Below the pieces are notes generated by a model. It was not told where the DNA came from. It was given only the letters and a program-made list of their open reading frames with translations, and ran no database searches. A program made the translations under genes and the position numbers. A stretch of DNA of 64,000 nucleotides from CAVSWT01 sp963777515 (GTDB lineage Bacteria; Bacteroidota; Ignavibacteria; Ignavibacteriales; Ignavibacteriaceae), in assembly GCA_963777515.1 (NCBI GenBank), contig CAVZQU010000018.1, positions 62,001 to 126,000 of the forward strand, given 5' to 3'. Positions 9,629-19,604 of the stretch are shown here, piece after piece (positions within the stretch are counted from its first letter, which is position 1; the number at the start of each line of letters is the position of its first letter).

Positions 9629-11298
9629 ATGAAATCCATTTATACAGTCTTATTAATTTGTATTTTTATTTTTTTTAATTCACTTCATGGGCAAGATAAT
9701 ATGAAAGCATTTTTAAACGGAAAAATCTATACAGTAAATCCAAAACAGCCTTTAGCAGAAGCAGTAATTATCAAAGCTAATAAAATTCTTTTTGTAGGCA
9801 CAAATGAAGATGCAAAAAAAATAATCGATAAATCAACCGAGATAGTTGATTTAAAAGGGAAATTGATGCTCCCAGGCTTTATTGATGACCATACCCATTT
9901 CGTAAGCGGTGGATTTTATCTTCAAGGAATTAATCTTCGGCCGGCAAAATCAACAACAGAATTTAAAAAGATATTAAAGGATTACGTTGCTACTCATAAA
10001 GGGAAATGGATTACAGGCGGAAACTGGGACCATGAAGCATGGGAAGTAAAAGACCTCCCGACTAAAGAAATGATTGATGATTTTACACAAAATACACCAG
10101 TTTTTGTTGATAGATTTGACGGGCATATGGCTCTTGCTAATTCTTATGTATTAAAGCTCGCAGGGATAACCAAAGACACGCAAAGCCCTGATGGTGGTTT
10201 AATTGTAAAAGATCCTAAAACCGGTGAGCCAACTGGAATACTAAAAGATAATGCAATGTCTTTGGTTTATTCTATTATTCCCGATCCTTCAGAAGAAGAA
10301 TATTATGAAGCAGCTTTAACAGCAATGGATCATATTAAACCTTTGGGAGTTACAAGCATTCAAGATATTACAATGCCGGAAGATTTAAAAACATATCAGA
10401 AACTGGAAAAAGAAAATAAGCTTACATGCAGAATTTATACACGCTACCCTGTTGCTCGATATAAAGATTTGATTGATATGGGAGTTGAATGCTGCCACGG
10501 TGCTGATAAGCTTGATTTAGGTTCCCTTAAAGCTTTTGCTGACGGCTCTCTTGGTTCAAGCACAGCATGGTTTTTTGAACGTTACAACCAAGATACTTTG
10601 ACTACAGGGTTTGCCGAAGGATATTGTAAGTGACGGGAGATTAAAACAATGGTCTTTAGATGCAGACAAACATAAACTTCAAATAAGCACACATGCAATT
10701 GGAGACAGAGCAAATTATTATATCCTTAACATGTACAAAGAAATTATGGAAGTAAAATCCTAAATGGGATAGAAGATTTAGAATTGAGCATGCCCAGCAT
10801 GTAAGAACAGAAGACATTCAATTATTTAAGGAAACAGTTACGATTGCTTCATGTCAGCCTTATCATGCAATTGATGATGGAGTATGGGCAGAAAAAAGGA
10901 TTGGGGCTAAAAGAATACATGATATGTACAGGTTTAAAGATTTTATTGATGATGGAATTACACTTTGTTTTGGAAGCGATTGGACTGTGGCACCTATAAA
11001 CCCATTGTTGGGAATTTACGCAGCAGTCACACGAAGAACTTTAGATGATAAAAATCCCAATGGCTGGATTCCGGAACAGAAGATAAGCGTTGAAGATGCA
11101 ATAAAATGTTATACATTAAATAATGCTTATGCAGCTTTTGAAGAAAATAAAAAAGGCAGTATTGAAAAAGGAAAGTTTGCCGATTTAGTTGTATTAAATG
11201 AAGATATTTTAACAATTGATCCGGTAAGGATTAAAGATGTTAAAGTTGATATGACTGTTTTTGATGGAGATATTATTTATAAACGAGATGAAGAATAA
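9629..11298 (+). CDS. Secreted amidohydrolase (YtcJ-like), two frameshifts
   Basis: Metal-dependent hydrolase of the amidohydrolase_3/YtcJ group, about 556 residues with an N-terminal signal peptide (about 1-21). The metal ligands are visible across three frames: DDHTHF in the first block, THAIGDRAN and RIEHAQH in the second and third, and GSDW near the end. Frame 1 stops at 10633; a surplus G in the GG at 10619-10620 explains this, since the next frame reads DIVSDGRLKQWSLDADK. A second shift lies at the A-run 10754-10757, after which NPKWDRRFRIEHAQH resumes. Substrate unknown; relatives act on N-substituted amides. Confidence 0.85.
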
Positions 11299-11304
11299 AA
11301 TTTT

Positions 11305-11625
11305 CTATTTATGTAGGGAATGTATATATGCATTCCCTACAAAAAATATTACATAATCTTCTACAACAGCAAGAATATCCGAACGCTGTAATATCCTATA
11401 TTCTTTTCCATTCATTTCTACTTCATCGCCGCCGTATTTTGAAAAGAGAATTTTATTCCCTTCTTTAACTTTTTCTCTTAAGTATTCATCTGTACCGACT
11501 GCAACTACTGTTTCGATTCTTGGTTTTTCTTTAGCTGAATCCAGAATTATAAGTCCTGAAGCAGTTTTTTCTTCTGCCTCTGATGGTTCAAGTAAAATAC
11601 GGTCGTCTAAAGGTTTTATTTTCAT
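11305..11625 (-). CDS. groES: Co-chaperonin GroES (10 kDa), with unusual C-terminal tail
   Basis: The heptameric lid of the GroEL folding chamber. The protein starts MKIKPLDDRILLEP, has the mobile-loop region EEKTASGLIILDSAKEKP, and ends the canonical fold at DILAVVED, near residue 91. The frame then runs on for 15 more residues through a hairpin (11313-11340), ending HSLHK. The tail is not seen in ordinary GroES and suggests the stop codon just after VVED was lost by an indel. No groEL lies next to it. The glutaredoxin gene is 10 bases upstream on the same strand. Confidence 0.9.
   Translation of the reverse strand: MKIKPLDDRILLEPSEAEEKTASGLIILDSAKEKPRIETVVAVGTDEYLREKVKEGNKILFSKYGGDEVEMNGKEYRILQRSDILAVVEDYVIFFVGNAYIHSLHK
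11313..11340. other. Perfect 10-bp inverted repeat at the end of groES
   Basis: GTAGGGAATG (11313-11322) and CATTCCCTAC (11331-11340) are exact inverted copies around an 8-base AT loop. It lies between the convergent amidohydrolase and groES genes. Neither strand has a clear T-run after the stem, so it is a stable hairpin but not a classic intrinsic terminator. Confidence 0.6.
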
Positions 11626-11635
11626 AACTACACTT

Positions 11636-11884
11636 TCAATTTTTTAAGTTTAACATTTGATTTATCTTTGGCCTGTCAAAGCCAACAATTTCTTTATTGT
11701 TTATTAAAATTACCGGAACTCCCATTTGTCCGGTTCTTCTCATAATATCTCTTGCTGCAGACTGATCTCTTGATACATCAACATCTGTAAAACGTACATT
11801 TCTTTCTTTGAAATATCTTTTTGCAGCATTACAGAAACTGCAAGTTGGAGTTGAGAATACAATTTCTTTTAGTTGATTTTCCAT
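11636..11884 (-). CDS. Glutaredoxin family protein (NrdH/YruB-like)
   Basis: An 82-residue thioredoxin-fold redox protein. The active site CSFC is at residues 16-19 in STPTCSFCNAAKRYF, and the cis-proline loop GVPVILIN and the C-terminal VGFDRPKI motif follow, as in small glutaredoxins of the YruB type. It probably reduces disulfides in the cytoplasm. It precedes groES on the same strand with a 10-base gap, so the two may share a transcript. The start ATG at 11884 leaves almost no N-terminal extension, as expected. Confidence 0.88.
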   Translation of the reverse strand: MENQLKEIVFSTPTCSFCNAAKRYFKERNVRFTDVDVSRDQSAARDIMRRTGQMGVPVILINNKEIVGFDRPKINQMLNLKN

Positions 11885-12083
11885 AATAACACTATAAGAT
11901 TTATTTATGATGACTTTTGATTCAATGTATTTAATTTAGTTTTAAATAAGATTGGAAAACGATTTTATTAAATCTTCTTTTGTAAAATTAAATTTTGCTT
12001 ATAAAGTTAAACATAGAGTTTTAATAGATATTTATTTTTATTTTTCTATCCTCTCATAATATTATTAGAAGGTTTTTCATAAA

Positions 12084-14765
12084 ATGTATAAAACTATTTC
12101 AGTCTTGTTATTATTCTGCTTTTATTTAATTGTTATTCCCGGCTGTGACCATAAAGAGAATGCATTAAATTTTCCGAACAACCAATATGAATTAGATTCA
12201 GGCTGGGTATGTAAAAATATAAAAGAAGTAAAACTATCAGGTGAGGAATTATCAAAGCCATCATCTTCTTTAATAAGTTGGATGCCTGCTAAAGTACCCG
12301 GAACAGTATTAACTACTCTGTTGAACAATAAAGTAATTCCTGATCCATTTTATGGAATGAACAACGCAAAAATACCAGACATTTATGATACGGGGAGGGA
12401 CTATTACACTTACTGGTTTGTGAAAAACTTTCATGAAAAAGTTGCTGATGAGGAAGAACAAGTCTGGCTGCATTTACGCGGGGTCAATTACGGCTGCAAT
12501 ATTTATATGAATGGCCACAAGCTAAATAAGTCAACGCATTACGGAATGTTTCTTCGTCAAACTTATAACATTACCCCTTTTCTTTCAAAGGATGGAAATA
12601 ATCGTTTGGCTGTTATTGTTTATCCACCTAATCCTGTAGGAAATCCTAATGGCGGGCAAGGCGGTGATGGAACAATTGCACATAGTCTTACCAATCAGTA
12701 CACAGCCGGATGGGATTGGATTCAGCCGATACATGATAGAAACACGGGAATATGGGATAAAGTAACAATTGAAAAAACAATTTCAATTTCGCTAAAAGAT
12801 CCGCACATAATTACAATTGTTCCAGGTAAAAGATTTCCAGGTCAACCCCAGACCCCGGCTATTATCAGAACAAGTGCAGAGATAAAAAATCCAACCGATC
12901 AATCTATCAGCGGAACAATTAAAGTTATTATTGATAATCATGAAATTAATAAAGATGTAGCTATTGATCCATCTACTACTATCAAAGTTCAATTGCCGGA
13001 TTTCAAATTAGATAATCCAAAATTATGGTGGCCGAATGGTTATGGAGATCAGCAATTGTATAAAGTGAAGTTTCAGTTTATTGGAAACAGCGAACAATTG
13101 ATGGATGAAAAAGATGTAATGATGGGAATTCGTGAAATCCAAACAAAATGGAACAGCCGTACTCGCAGCCGAGAAGTATTTATAAACGGGCAAAGAATAT
13201 TTATTAAAGGTGGCAACTGGATCACCTCTGATGAAATGCTCCGGTTTTCTCCTGAAAGATATGATGCTGAAATTAGATTTCACAGAGATATGAATCTAAA
13301 TCTTATTAGGATATGGGGTGGCAGCTTAACTGAAAGACCTGAGTTCTATAACGCTTGCGACAAATATGGAATTCTTGTTTTCCAGGACTTTTGGATGTCA
13401 GGCGATTGTAATGGAAAATGGTTCGATCCAATGAAAAAGGAAGATCAGTGGACACGCCGAAAATATCCTGATGATCATAATCTATTTTTAAGATCAGTTG
13501 ATGACCAGGTTAGAATGATTCGCGATCATCCTTCTCTCGCCTTCTACTGCGGCGGTAATGAAATTACACCTCCTGAGGATATAAGAACGGTAATGGTTGA
13601 TTCTCTACTACCAGCATTGGACAGCACTCGTTACTTTTTTGATTATTCAAATGTTGACAGCATGTCTCACAACTCTATTGGCGGAAATGGGGACGGTACT
13701 TATCATATTCAGCCTTTAAGTTACTTTTGGGAAAAACGTTCCTTCCCTTTCAACTCTGAAATCGGTTCTGTTGGAATTGGTGATTTCGAATCTCTTAAAC
13801 GTTTTATTCCTTCAAGGGACCTGGAAAAGATGCCTAAAGTAAAGATTGTTCCTGGTTCTGTATTAAGCAGTGCAGATTCTATTTGGTGGTATCACAAACC
13901 AGGCTGGTATGGAGATTTTATAAATGCTTATGGAAAACCTAAAGATGTAAAAGACTTTGCCAACAAAGCTCAGCTATTAAACTATGAGCAGTACAGAGGA
14001 CTAATGGAAGGCCATATTTCACATATGTGGGACTGGTACACCGGAGTTATAATATGGAAAACTCAAAATCCATGGACTGCGTTGCGCGGACAAATGTATG
14101 ATTATTATCTCGATCCTAATGGCGGATTATACGGCTTGCATCATGCAAATGAACCTTTGCATGCAATGTACAATCCCGTAGATGGAATGCTGATGATTGC
14201 AAATCATACTTTCAAACCACAGCATGATCTTATGATTCAGGCAACTGCTTATAACATTGTAGGAAAAGATACCCTCGCCTTGCAATGGATTGTAGAATTA
14301 GCCCCAAATTCAGTTCAGAAAATTGAATCAGTGAAAAGAAGATTGGATAAATTTTTCCCAGCTTCTGGCGGCTTTTTATCTTTGAGGTTAATTAATGCTT
14401 CCAAGAAAATACTAGATGATAATTTATATTGGCTGCCGGATTCAACAGGCAATTACAGCGGTCTGCAGAAGATGTCGAAAGTAAACATTGCTACTTCTGC
14501 GAAGAAAATAAGCGATGGACGAATAGAAGTTACAATTGAAAATCCTTCAAATGGACCTTTAGCATTTTTTAATCGCGTTTCACTAGTTGATACGACTACT
14601 AAAAAAAGAATTCTACCGGTTTTTTACAGTGATAATTATGTTTCTGTTTTACCGGGAGAAGAGAAAAAAGTATATATTGATTACACTAAAAATGATAATA
14701 TTGATAATGCTGAAGTATCAATAAGCGGCTGGAATGTAGATGAAAAATTTGTGGAAATAAAATAA
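12084..14765 (+). CDS. Glycoside hydrolase family 2 lipoprotein (beta-mannosidase / exo-beta-glucosaminidase type)
   Basis: An 893-residue GH2 enzyme with a lipoprotein-like signal (VIPGC at residues 17-21), so likely tethered to the cell envelope. The order is: jelly-roll sugar-binding domain (about 40-240), Ig-like domain (about 250-360) and TIM barrel. The barrel shows RIWGGSLTERPEFYNACDKY, the acid/base Glu493 in CGGNE and a probable nucleophile Glu559 in FNSEIGS. A C-terminal beta domain follows. Overall layout resembles beta-mannosidase and CsxA-type exo-beta-D-glucosaminidase. It would release terminal sugars from beta-linked glycans. The exact sugar is uncertain. Confidence 0.88.
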   Translation: MYKTISVLLLFCFYLIVIPGCDHKENALNFPNNQYELDSGWVCKNIKEVKLSGEELSKPSSSLISWMPAKVPGTVLTTLLNNKVIPDPFYGMNNAKIPDIYDTGRDYYTYWFVKNFHEKVADEEEQVWLHLRGVNYGCNIYMNGHKLNKSTHYGMFLRQTYNITPFLSKDGNNRLAVIVYPPNPVGNPNGGQGGDGTIAHSLTNQYTAGWDWIQPIHDRNTGIWDKVTIEKTISISLKDPHIITIVPGKRFPGQPQTPAIIRTSAEIKNPTDQSISGTIKVIIDNHEINKDVAIDPSTTIKVQLPDFKLDNPKLWWPNGYGDQQLYKVKFQFIGNSEQLMDEKDVMMGIREIQTKWNSRTRSREVFINGQRIFIKGGNWITSDEMLRFSPERYDAEIRFHRDMNLNLIRIWGGSLTERPEFYNACDKYGILVFQDFWMSGDCNGKWFDPMKKEDQWTRRKYPDDHNLFLRSVDDQVRMIRDHPSLAFYCGGNEITPPEDIRTVMVDSLLPALDSTRYFFDYSNVDSMSHNSIGGNGDGTYHIQPLSYFWEKRSFPFNSEIGSVGIGDFESLKRFIPSRDLEKMPKVKIVPGSVLSSADSIWWYHKPGWYGDFINAYGKPKDVKDFANKAQLLNYEQYRGLMEGHISHMWDWYTGVIIWKTQNPWTALRGQMYDYYLDPNGGLYGLHHANEPLHAMYNPVDGMLMIANHTFKPQHDLMIQATAYNIVGKDTLALQWIVELAPNSVQKIESVKRRLDKFFPASGGFLSLRLINASKKILDDNLYWLPDSTGNYSGLQKMSKVNIATSAKKISDGRIEVTIENPSNGPLAFFNRVSLVDTTTKKRILPVFYSDNYVSVLPGEEKKVYIDYTKNDNIDNAEVSISGWNVDEKFVEIK

Positions 14766-14825
14766 GTCATTTAATTTATGAGGAATAATATAATGAAAGC
14801 ATTTTAGAAACTAATCTCATCAACT

Positions 14826-14833
14826 TATATTTG
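14826..14833 (+). promoter_or_regulatory. Candidate -7 promoter element (TATATTTG)
   Basis: TATATTTG followed by C lies 76 bases upstream of the tex start codon. Same motif as before the ABC-F, polA and vapB-like genes; it fits the Bacteroidota TAnnTTTG box. No clear -33 element. Confidence 0.4.
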
Positions 14834-14908
14834 CACTTATAATTGCTTTTTTATAATTCAGAACCCGGGTATTACGGGATTACGTAATAATCCATATTAA
14901 AAAAAACA

Positions 14909-17041
14909 ATGACAGAAATTCTTGTTAAACATATAAGCAGCTCTCTTTCAATAGGAAAGTCACAAGTTTCAAATACAGTTAAGCTGTTGGAGGAAGGGGC
15001 AACGATTCCATTTATTTCCCGTTACAGGAAAGAAGCTACAGGAAGTCTTGATGAGACAGAAGTATCGGCTATCGAAAAGGAATGGAAACGGCTGCTTGAA
15101 TTAGTTAAGAGACGTGAAACCATTCTTAAAAGCATCACTGACCAGGAATTGTTAACTCCTGATTTAGAGGCGAAAATTAATAATTGCTGGGAAATGACGG
15201 AGCTTGAAGATATTTACCTCCCCTACAAACCAAAAAGAAAAACAAGAGCAAGTGCAGCAAGGGAAAAAGGGTTAGAACCTCTTGCAGAAATAATAATGTC
15301 GCAGAAGGAAGAGCAGCTAGAATTGATAGCAGAAAAATATATTAACGACCAGGTGCCGGATATAGAAACAGCATTAACAGGTGCAAGAGATATTATTGCG
15401 GAATGGATCAATGAAAATACAGATTCCCGTAATACAATCAGGCAATTATTCGAACGTGATGCAATAATTAGTTCAAAAGTAGTTGAGAAAAAGAAGGATG
15501 AAGGAACAAAGTACAGCGATTATTTTGATTTCAGCGAACCGTTAAAACGCTGTGCAGGCCATCGGATTCTCGCCATACGCAGAGCTGAGCAGGAAGGGAT
15601 TTTACGTGTTTCAATTGCAATTGATAATGAATCTGCCATTGACAGCCTTGATAAAATATTTATCAAAAACAAAAATGAATCTGCAGAGCAAGTTTCATTG
15701 GCAATTAAAGATGCTTATAAAAGATTATTAGCCCCATCAATTGAAACTGAATTTAGAAACAGTTCCAAAGCCAAGGCCGATGAAGAAGCCATACGTGTAT
15801 TTTCCGAAAACCTTCGTCAGTTGCTTCTGGCCCCTCCGTTAGGAGAAAAAGTTACTATGGCAATCGATCCGGGTTTCAGAACGGGCTGTAAACTTGTATG
15901 CCTAGATCAGCAGGGCAATCTGTTACATTACACCACTATTTTTCCACATCCACCGCAGCTGAAAACAGAAGAAGCATCACAAATAGTTAAAGAGCTTATT
16001 AAAAAATATAAAATTGAAGCCATCGCGATTGGAAACGGAACTGCGGGCAGAGAGACAGAGCGTTTTATCAAATCTTTACTAGATAAATCAGGAAATACAG
16101 AAGTCTTTATGGTGAACGAAGCAGGTGCATCTATATATTCTGCATCGGAAACAGCAAGAGAAGAGTTTCCTGATCTCGACCTTACTTACCGCGGTGCTAT
16201 TTCTATAGGAAGAAGGCTTATGGACCCACTTGCTGAGCTAGTTAAAATTGATGCTAAGTCAATCGGTGTTGGACAATATCAGCATGATGTTGATCAGGAT
16301 AATTTGAAAGATGAACTGAACCAGGTAGTTACTTCCGTTGTAAACCAGGTTGGAGTTAATTTAAATACAGCAAGCAATCATTTACTTAGCTATGTTTCGG
16401 GCATCGGGCCGAAGCTTGCAAAATCAATAACAAATTACAGGCGTGAAAATAAATCTTTTCGTTCGCGTAAAGAATTAATGAAAATAAGCGGGCTTGGTTC
16501 TAAAGCATTTGAACAGTGCGCAGGATTTTTAAGAATTCCAGGCGCTGATAATCCGCTTGACAACAGTGCCGTTCATCCAGAAAGTTACTCCATAGTTTCG
16601 AAGATGGCAAAAGATTTATCTCAAACCGTAAAATCACTAATTGAAGATGCAAAGATTCGTCAGATGATCGATATCAATAATTATATAACAAATGATGTTG
16701 GCCTGCCGACATTAAAAGATATAATGCAGGAACTTGAAAAACCAGGACTCGATCCACGTGGTAAAGCTGAAGTATTTTCATTTTCAGAAACAATTAATGA
16801 AATAACAGATTTAAAACCCGGAATGCGTTTGCCCGGTATAGTAACAAATCTTACAAAGTTCGGTGCATTTGTAGACATCGGTATTAAGGAAAACGGCCTG
16901 CTGCACATTTCTCAAATTACAGACCGTTTTATTAAAGATCCTGCCGAAGTCTTAAAACTTGATCAGAAAATAACCGTACGTGTTGTTGATATCGATATTG
17001 AAAGAAAGCGAATTCAGTTAAGTATGAAAGAAATAGGCTAA
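14909..17041 (+). CDS. tex: Tex family RNA-binding transcription accessory protein
   Basis: A 710-residue cytoplasmic nucleic-acid-binding protein related to eukaryotic Spt6. Domains in order: N-terminal helical region with SRYRKEATGSLDE, the YqgF-like RNase H fold (about 320-450: AIDPGFRTGCKLV, AIGNGTAGRETE), a helix-hairpin-helix segment (about 490-550: SGIGPKLAKSI, ISGLGSKAFEQ), and a C-terminal S1 RNA-binding domain (about 635-708: GMRLPGIVTNLTKFGAFVDIG). Length is slightly shorter than the E. coli/Pseudomonas homologues (about 770). It is unbroken and a stand-alone gene. Confidence 0.94.
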   Translation: MTEILVKHISSSLSIGKSQVSNTVKLLEEGATIPFISRYRKEATGSLDETEVSAIEKEWKRLLELVKRRETILKSITDQELLTPDLEAKINNCWEMTELEDIYLPYKPKRKTRASAAREKGLEPLAEIIMSQKEEQLELIAEKYINDQVPDIETALTGARDIIAEWINENTDSRNTIRQLFERDAIISSKVVEKKKDEGTKYSDYFDFSEPLKRCAGHRILAIRRAEQEGILRVSIAIDNESAIDSLDKIFIKNKNESAEQVSLAIKDAYKRLLAPSIETEFRNSSKAKADEEAIRVFSENLRQLLLAPPLGEKVTMAIDPGFRTGCKLVCLDQQGNLLHYTTIFPHPPQLKTEEASQIVKELIKKYKIEAIAIGNGTAGRETERFIKSLLDKSGNTEVFMVNEAGASIYSASETAREEFPDLDLTYRGAISIGRRLMDPLAELVKIDAKSIGVGQYQHDVDQDNLKDELNQVVTSVVNQVGVNLNTASNHLLSYVSGIGPKLAKSITNYRRENKSFRSRKELMKISGLGSKAFEQCAGFLRIPGADNPLDNSAVHPESYSIVSKMAKDLSQTVKSLIEDAKIRQMIDINNYITNDVGLPTLKDIMQELEKPGLDPRGKAEVFSFSETINEITDLKPGMRLPGIVTNLTKFGAFVDIGIKENGLLHISQITDRFIKDPAEVLKLDQKITVRVVDIDIERKRIQLSMKEIG

Positions 17042-17097
17042 AAATCTTTCATAGTCAATTTAACCACGATTGATTTCTGTTGATATAAAAAATAACC

Positions 17098-18219
17098 TTA
17101 AAATTTTTCTACCGCTTCTTTTATCTTTTCAATTCCATATCCAATTTCTTCAGGCTTGAATGCAGGAAAAGTTAATCTAGTATAAAATCCTTTGCTTTTT
17201 ATTTCATCTTTAAAATTAGGTGCGATAGTATCCCATGCTGGGGAAATATTCACACCTAGATTTTTTACTGATTCTAGAAACGCTTTTTCATTTTTATCTG
17301 AAATATTATTTAAGGTAAGAGTAGCAAAAAATCCACCGGTTATTTCAACTTGACTTGTTTCCGGCAGATGAGTTTTAATTGCAGAGTTTAATGCTTCCAT
17401 TCTCGGTTTATATAAATCGCGTAAGTATTTCAAATATTTTTCATACTCTCCCGATTCAATAAAATCAGCGATAAAGGCTTGTGTAGGAAGATTTGGATTG
17501 ATACGTGAATTAGCAATTATCTTTGTAAAATATTCTACATAATTTTCAGGTACGATCATGTAGCCGCATTTTGTTCCGGGAGAAATTGTTTTTGTAAACG
17601 AACTTGTTAAGATTGGTCCCCAATCAGAAACTTCAATTGCTGTGTTTAATTTACCGTCATATCGGAGTTCTTTGTAGCAAACATCCCAAACACAATGAAT
17701 ATTATTTTGTTTACACAGACTTTCAACTGTCTTAATATTTTCTTCTGAATAATTTATACCAGTTGGATTCTGATGAAAAGGAATTCCATAGAACGCAGTA
17801 ATCTTATTCTGTTTTATAATCTCTTCAAATTGATTTAAATTTATTCCGTCTTTTGTTAGCTTTACCCCAATTAAATTGTGTCCGAATCGTTTTGCGTCAA
17901 GCAAAACTCTGTCATAGCTTTTCTCTTCAATAACTATGTTGCTTTGCATTGGAAGAGATTTAAAAAATAATGATATAACTTCCATTCCTCCGTTACCTGC
18001 AATTACTCTATCGGAATTAACATTATGCCATTTGGCTATCAAATCGCGTAATGGCTTAAAGCCAGAGAAATGTCCATATTGAAGTACCCCGGTTCCATAT
18101 TTTTGAATTACGTTTTTATAGCTTTCAGAAGCTAAAGAAATTAAATTTGATAATGCTTCATCGGCTGGAACGCCTCTGAGAAAATTTACTTGTTTTATTT
18201 CATTTGTTTGGTTTATCAT
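17098..18219 (-). CDS. Pyridoxal-phosphate aminotransferase, class I/II
   Basis: A fold-type-I PLP enzyme of about 373 residues. Landmarks: GNGGMEVI near the cofactor-phosphate site, FHQNPTG (substrate-binding Asn), WDVCYKELRYDG, and the Schiff-base lysine in SSFTK followed by SPGTKCGYM. The style resembles the MocR-like/2-aminoadipate aminotransferase (LysN-type) group. I prefer ATG at 18219 (MINQTNEIKQ), which has an A-rich stretch before it; the frame also opens at 18273 with 18 extra residues. Substrate cannot be determined. Confidence 0.85.
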   Translation of the reverse strand: MINQTNEIKQVNFLRGVPADEALSNLISLASESYKNVIQKYGTGVLQYGHFSGFKPLRDLIAKWHNVNSDRVIAGNGGMEVISLFFKSLPMQSNIVIEEKSYDRVLLDAKRFGHNLIGVKLTKDGINLNQFEEIIKQNKITAFYGIPFHQNPTGINYSEENIKTVESLCKQNNIHCVWDVCYKELRYDGKLNTAIEVSDWGPILTSSFTKTISPGTKCGYMIVPENYVEYFTKIIANSRINPNLPTQAFIADFIESGEYEKYLKYLRDLYKPRMEALNSAIKTHLPETSQVEITGGFFATLTLNNISDKNEKAFLESVKNLGVNISPAWDTIAPNFKDEIKSKGFYTRLTFPAFKPEEIGYGIEKIKEAVEKF

Positions 18220-18375
18220 AAGCTGTTCTTTTTTATTGATTGTTTGGTTAAAAATTGAAATTCCCGCTTTCAAATTTAAATATTTATTAGGTTAATAAAT
18301 ATTATACGTTAAAAAAAACAATAAATATCCTTATGTAAAAAAATATATTATAGAAGATTTATTTTTAAGGTCGAG

Positions 18376-18858
18376 TTATGAAAGATAAAGATAAGGTTTC
18401 CAATTCTCATCCAGCTTGCCTACAACAGTTTTGATAAACATGATATGACTCGGTTTAAATGGTTTACTAAGGAGATTCATGTTTGCCTCGTTTGGAGTTC
18501 TATCACCTTTTTTGTTATTGCAAGATGTGCAGGCACATATTAAATTTTCCCAGCTATCACTGCCGCCGCGTGCTTTTGGTATGATGTGATCGATAGTTAA
18601 AGGTAAATCTCCTCTGCCGCAATAGCCGCATTTGTAAGCATCTCTCCTTAAAATATTTTTTCGGGTAAGTACAACTCTTTTATAGGGGACACTGATATAT
18701 TGCTTCAGTTTTATAATGCTCGGCCAGGGAAAGATTTGGGTAGTTGAATGCAATTCCTTTTTCCTATCCTTTAAAACTAGTTCTGCTTTACCCAGGTAAA
18801 TCAGAACAAAAGCTTTTTTAATATTACAGATAGTTAAAGGTTCATAGCTTTGGTTCAA
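18376..18858 (-). CDS. HNH endonuclease (5' end uncertain)
   Basis: A small HNH nuclease: a CGYCG...CTSC zinc-finger pair brackets the catalytic LTIDHIIPKARGGSDSWENL core, as in the common bacterial stand-alone HNH family. The annotated start is TTG at 18858, but the family usually begins with KVLVLN, and exactly that (AKVLIL) is encoded just upstream in the same open frame with no ATG/GTG/TTG. Adding one A in the run at 18869-18871 would join an ATG at 18875 to this frame. A perfect AGGAGGT lies at 18914-18920, 38 bases before that ATG, which is too far to be useful. The start is thus unresolved. Confidence 0.82.
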   Translation of the reverse strand: MNQSYEPLTICNIKKAFVLIYLGKAELVLKDRKKELHSTTQIFPWPSIIKLKQYISVPYKRVVLTRKNILRRDAYKCGYCGRGDLPLTIDHIIPKARGGSDSWENLICACTSCNNKKGDRTPNEANMNLLSKPFKPSHIMFIKTVVGKLDENWKPYLYLS

Positions 18859-18918
18859 TATGAGAACCTTTGCATTGAGCTTCCCGTTGGTGTGTTTAGT
18901 TGGTTCGAACGCGACCTC

Positions 18919-19110
18919 CTATTTTTCTTTCTTTTTATCCTGAACTGCAAAATATATTCTTAAAGAAAATCTTATTACCATTAAAATTAAACTAAATATC
19001 AATATAGTAATAAACCATTCCGTTGGTACTATTTTTAATATCATTAATATCAAGAGAATAGCTACAATTATAATGGAAGTATAGTTGAAATATTTGTAAA
19101 ACTCTCTCAA
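18919..19110 (-). CDS. Small two-helix membrane protein, unknown
   Basis: A 63-residue protein that I cannot assign. Two hydrophobic segments (about 12-28 and 33-48) are separated by VPTEW, with a basic C-terminus (VQDKKKEK) that should be cytoplasmic. It sits between acpS and the HNH endonuclease on the same strand; its stop codon overlaps the AGGAGGT at 18914-18920. Composition resembles a real small membrane protein, but no function can be offered. Confidence 0.55.
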   Translation of the reverse strand: MREFYKYFNYTSIIIVAILLILMILKIVPTEWFITILIFSLILMVIRFSLRIYFAVQDKKKEK

Positions 19111-19192
19111 ATTAGAATGTCCTTCAATTAAATTGAGTAAAATTAGGAATTAGAATGGTATTTATCAAATGTGAAAAGTAAGATAAGCCAAC

Positions 19193-19567
19193 TTACTTTT
19201 TATAAATAATAGCAACGCAGGCAACGTAATCACGCGAATGACTCATAGAAATTTTCACACTTTTATCATCTTCTAAAAAAGTTTGAAGTTTTCCGCTTAG
19301 TTTGGTATATGGCATTCCACTTGGTTCATTAAAGATTTCAATATCCTGCCAGGTAGTCCCCTTTTCCCATCCTGATTCAAGTGCTTTATATACTGCTTCT
19401 TTAGCTGCAAATCTTGCAGCAAGATGTTGATACTTGTTCTGTTTACCCAGGCAATAGTCTATTTCATTTTGAGTATAAATTTTTTTAAGAAATTTATCTC
19501 CAAATTTCTCAATGCTTTCTTTAATTCTACTAATTTCAATTATATCTATTCCTAATCCAATTACCAT
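19193..19567 (-). CDS. acpS: Holo-[acyl-carrier-protein] synthase
   Basis: Transfers 4'-phosphopantetheine from CoA to the serine of apo-ACP, required for fatty acid synthesis. At 124 residues the length is normal for a trimeric AcpS. The magnesium-binding motif GLGIDIIEISRI is at the start and the FAAKEAVYKAL helix at about 58-68; the SMSHSRDYVACVA segment follows. It is immediately downstream of the gamma-glutamyltransferase gene on the same strand. Confidence 0.94.
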   Translation of the reverse strand: MVIGLGIDIIEISRIKESIEKFGDKFLKKIYTQNEIDYCLGKQNKYQHLAARFAAKEAVYKALESGWEKGTTWQDIEIFNEPSGMPYTKLSGKLQTFLEDDKSVKISMSHSRDYVACVAIIYKK

Positions 19568-19604
19568 AAAATAAAATCACAATAAATTAAAAAAATAAAA
19601 TTTC

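Noticed and set aside
11313..11340. Inverted repeat between amidohydrolase and groES as an intrinsic terminator
   Set aside because: There is no T-run following the stem on either strand; it was kept only as a hairpin.
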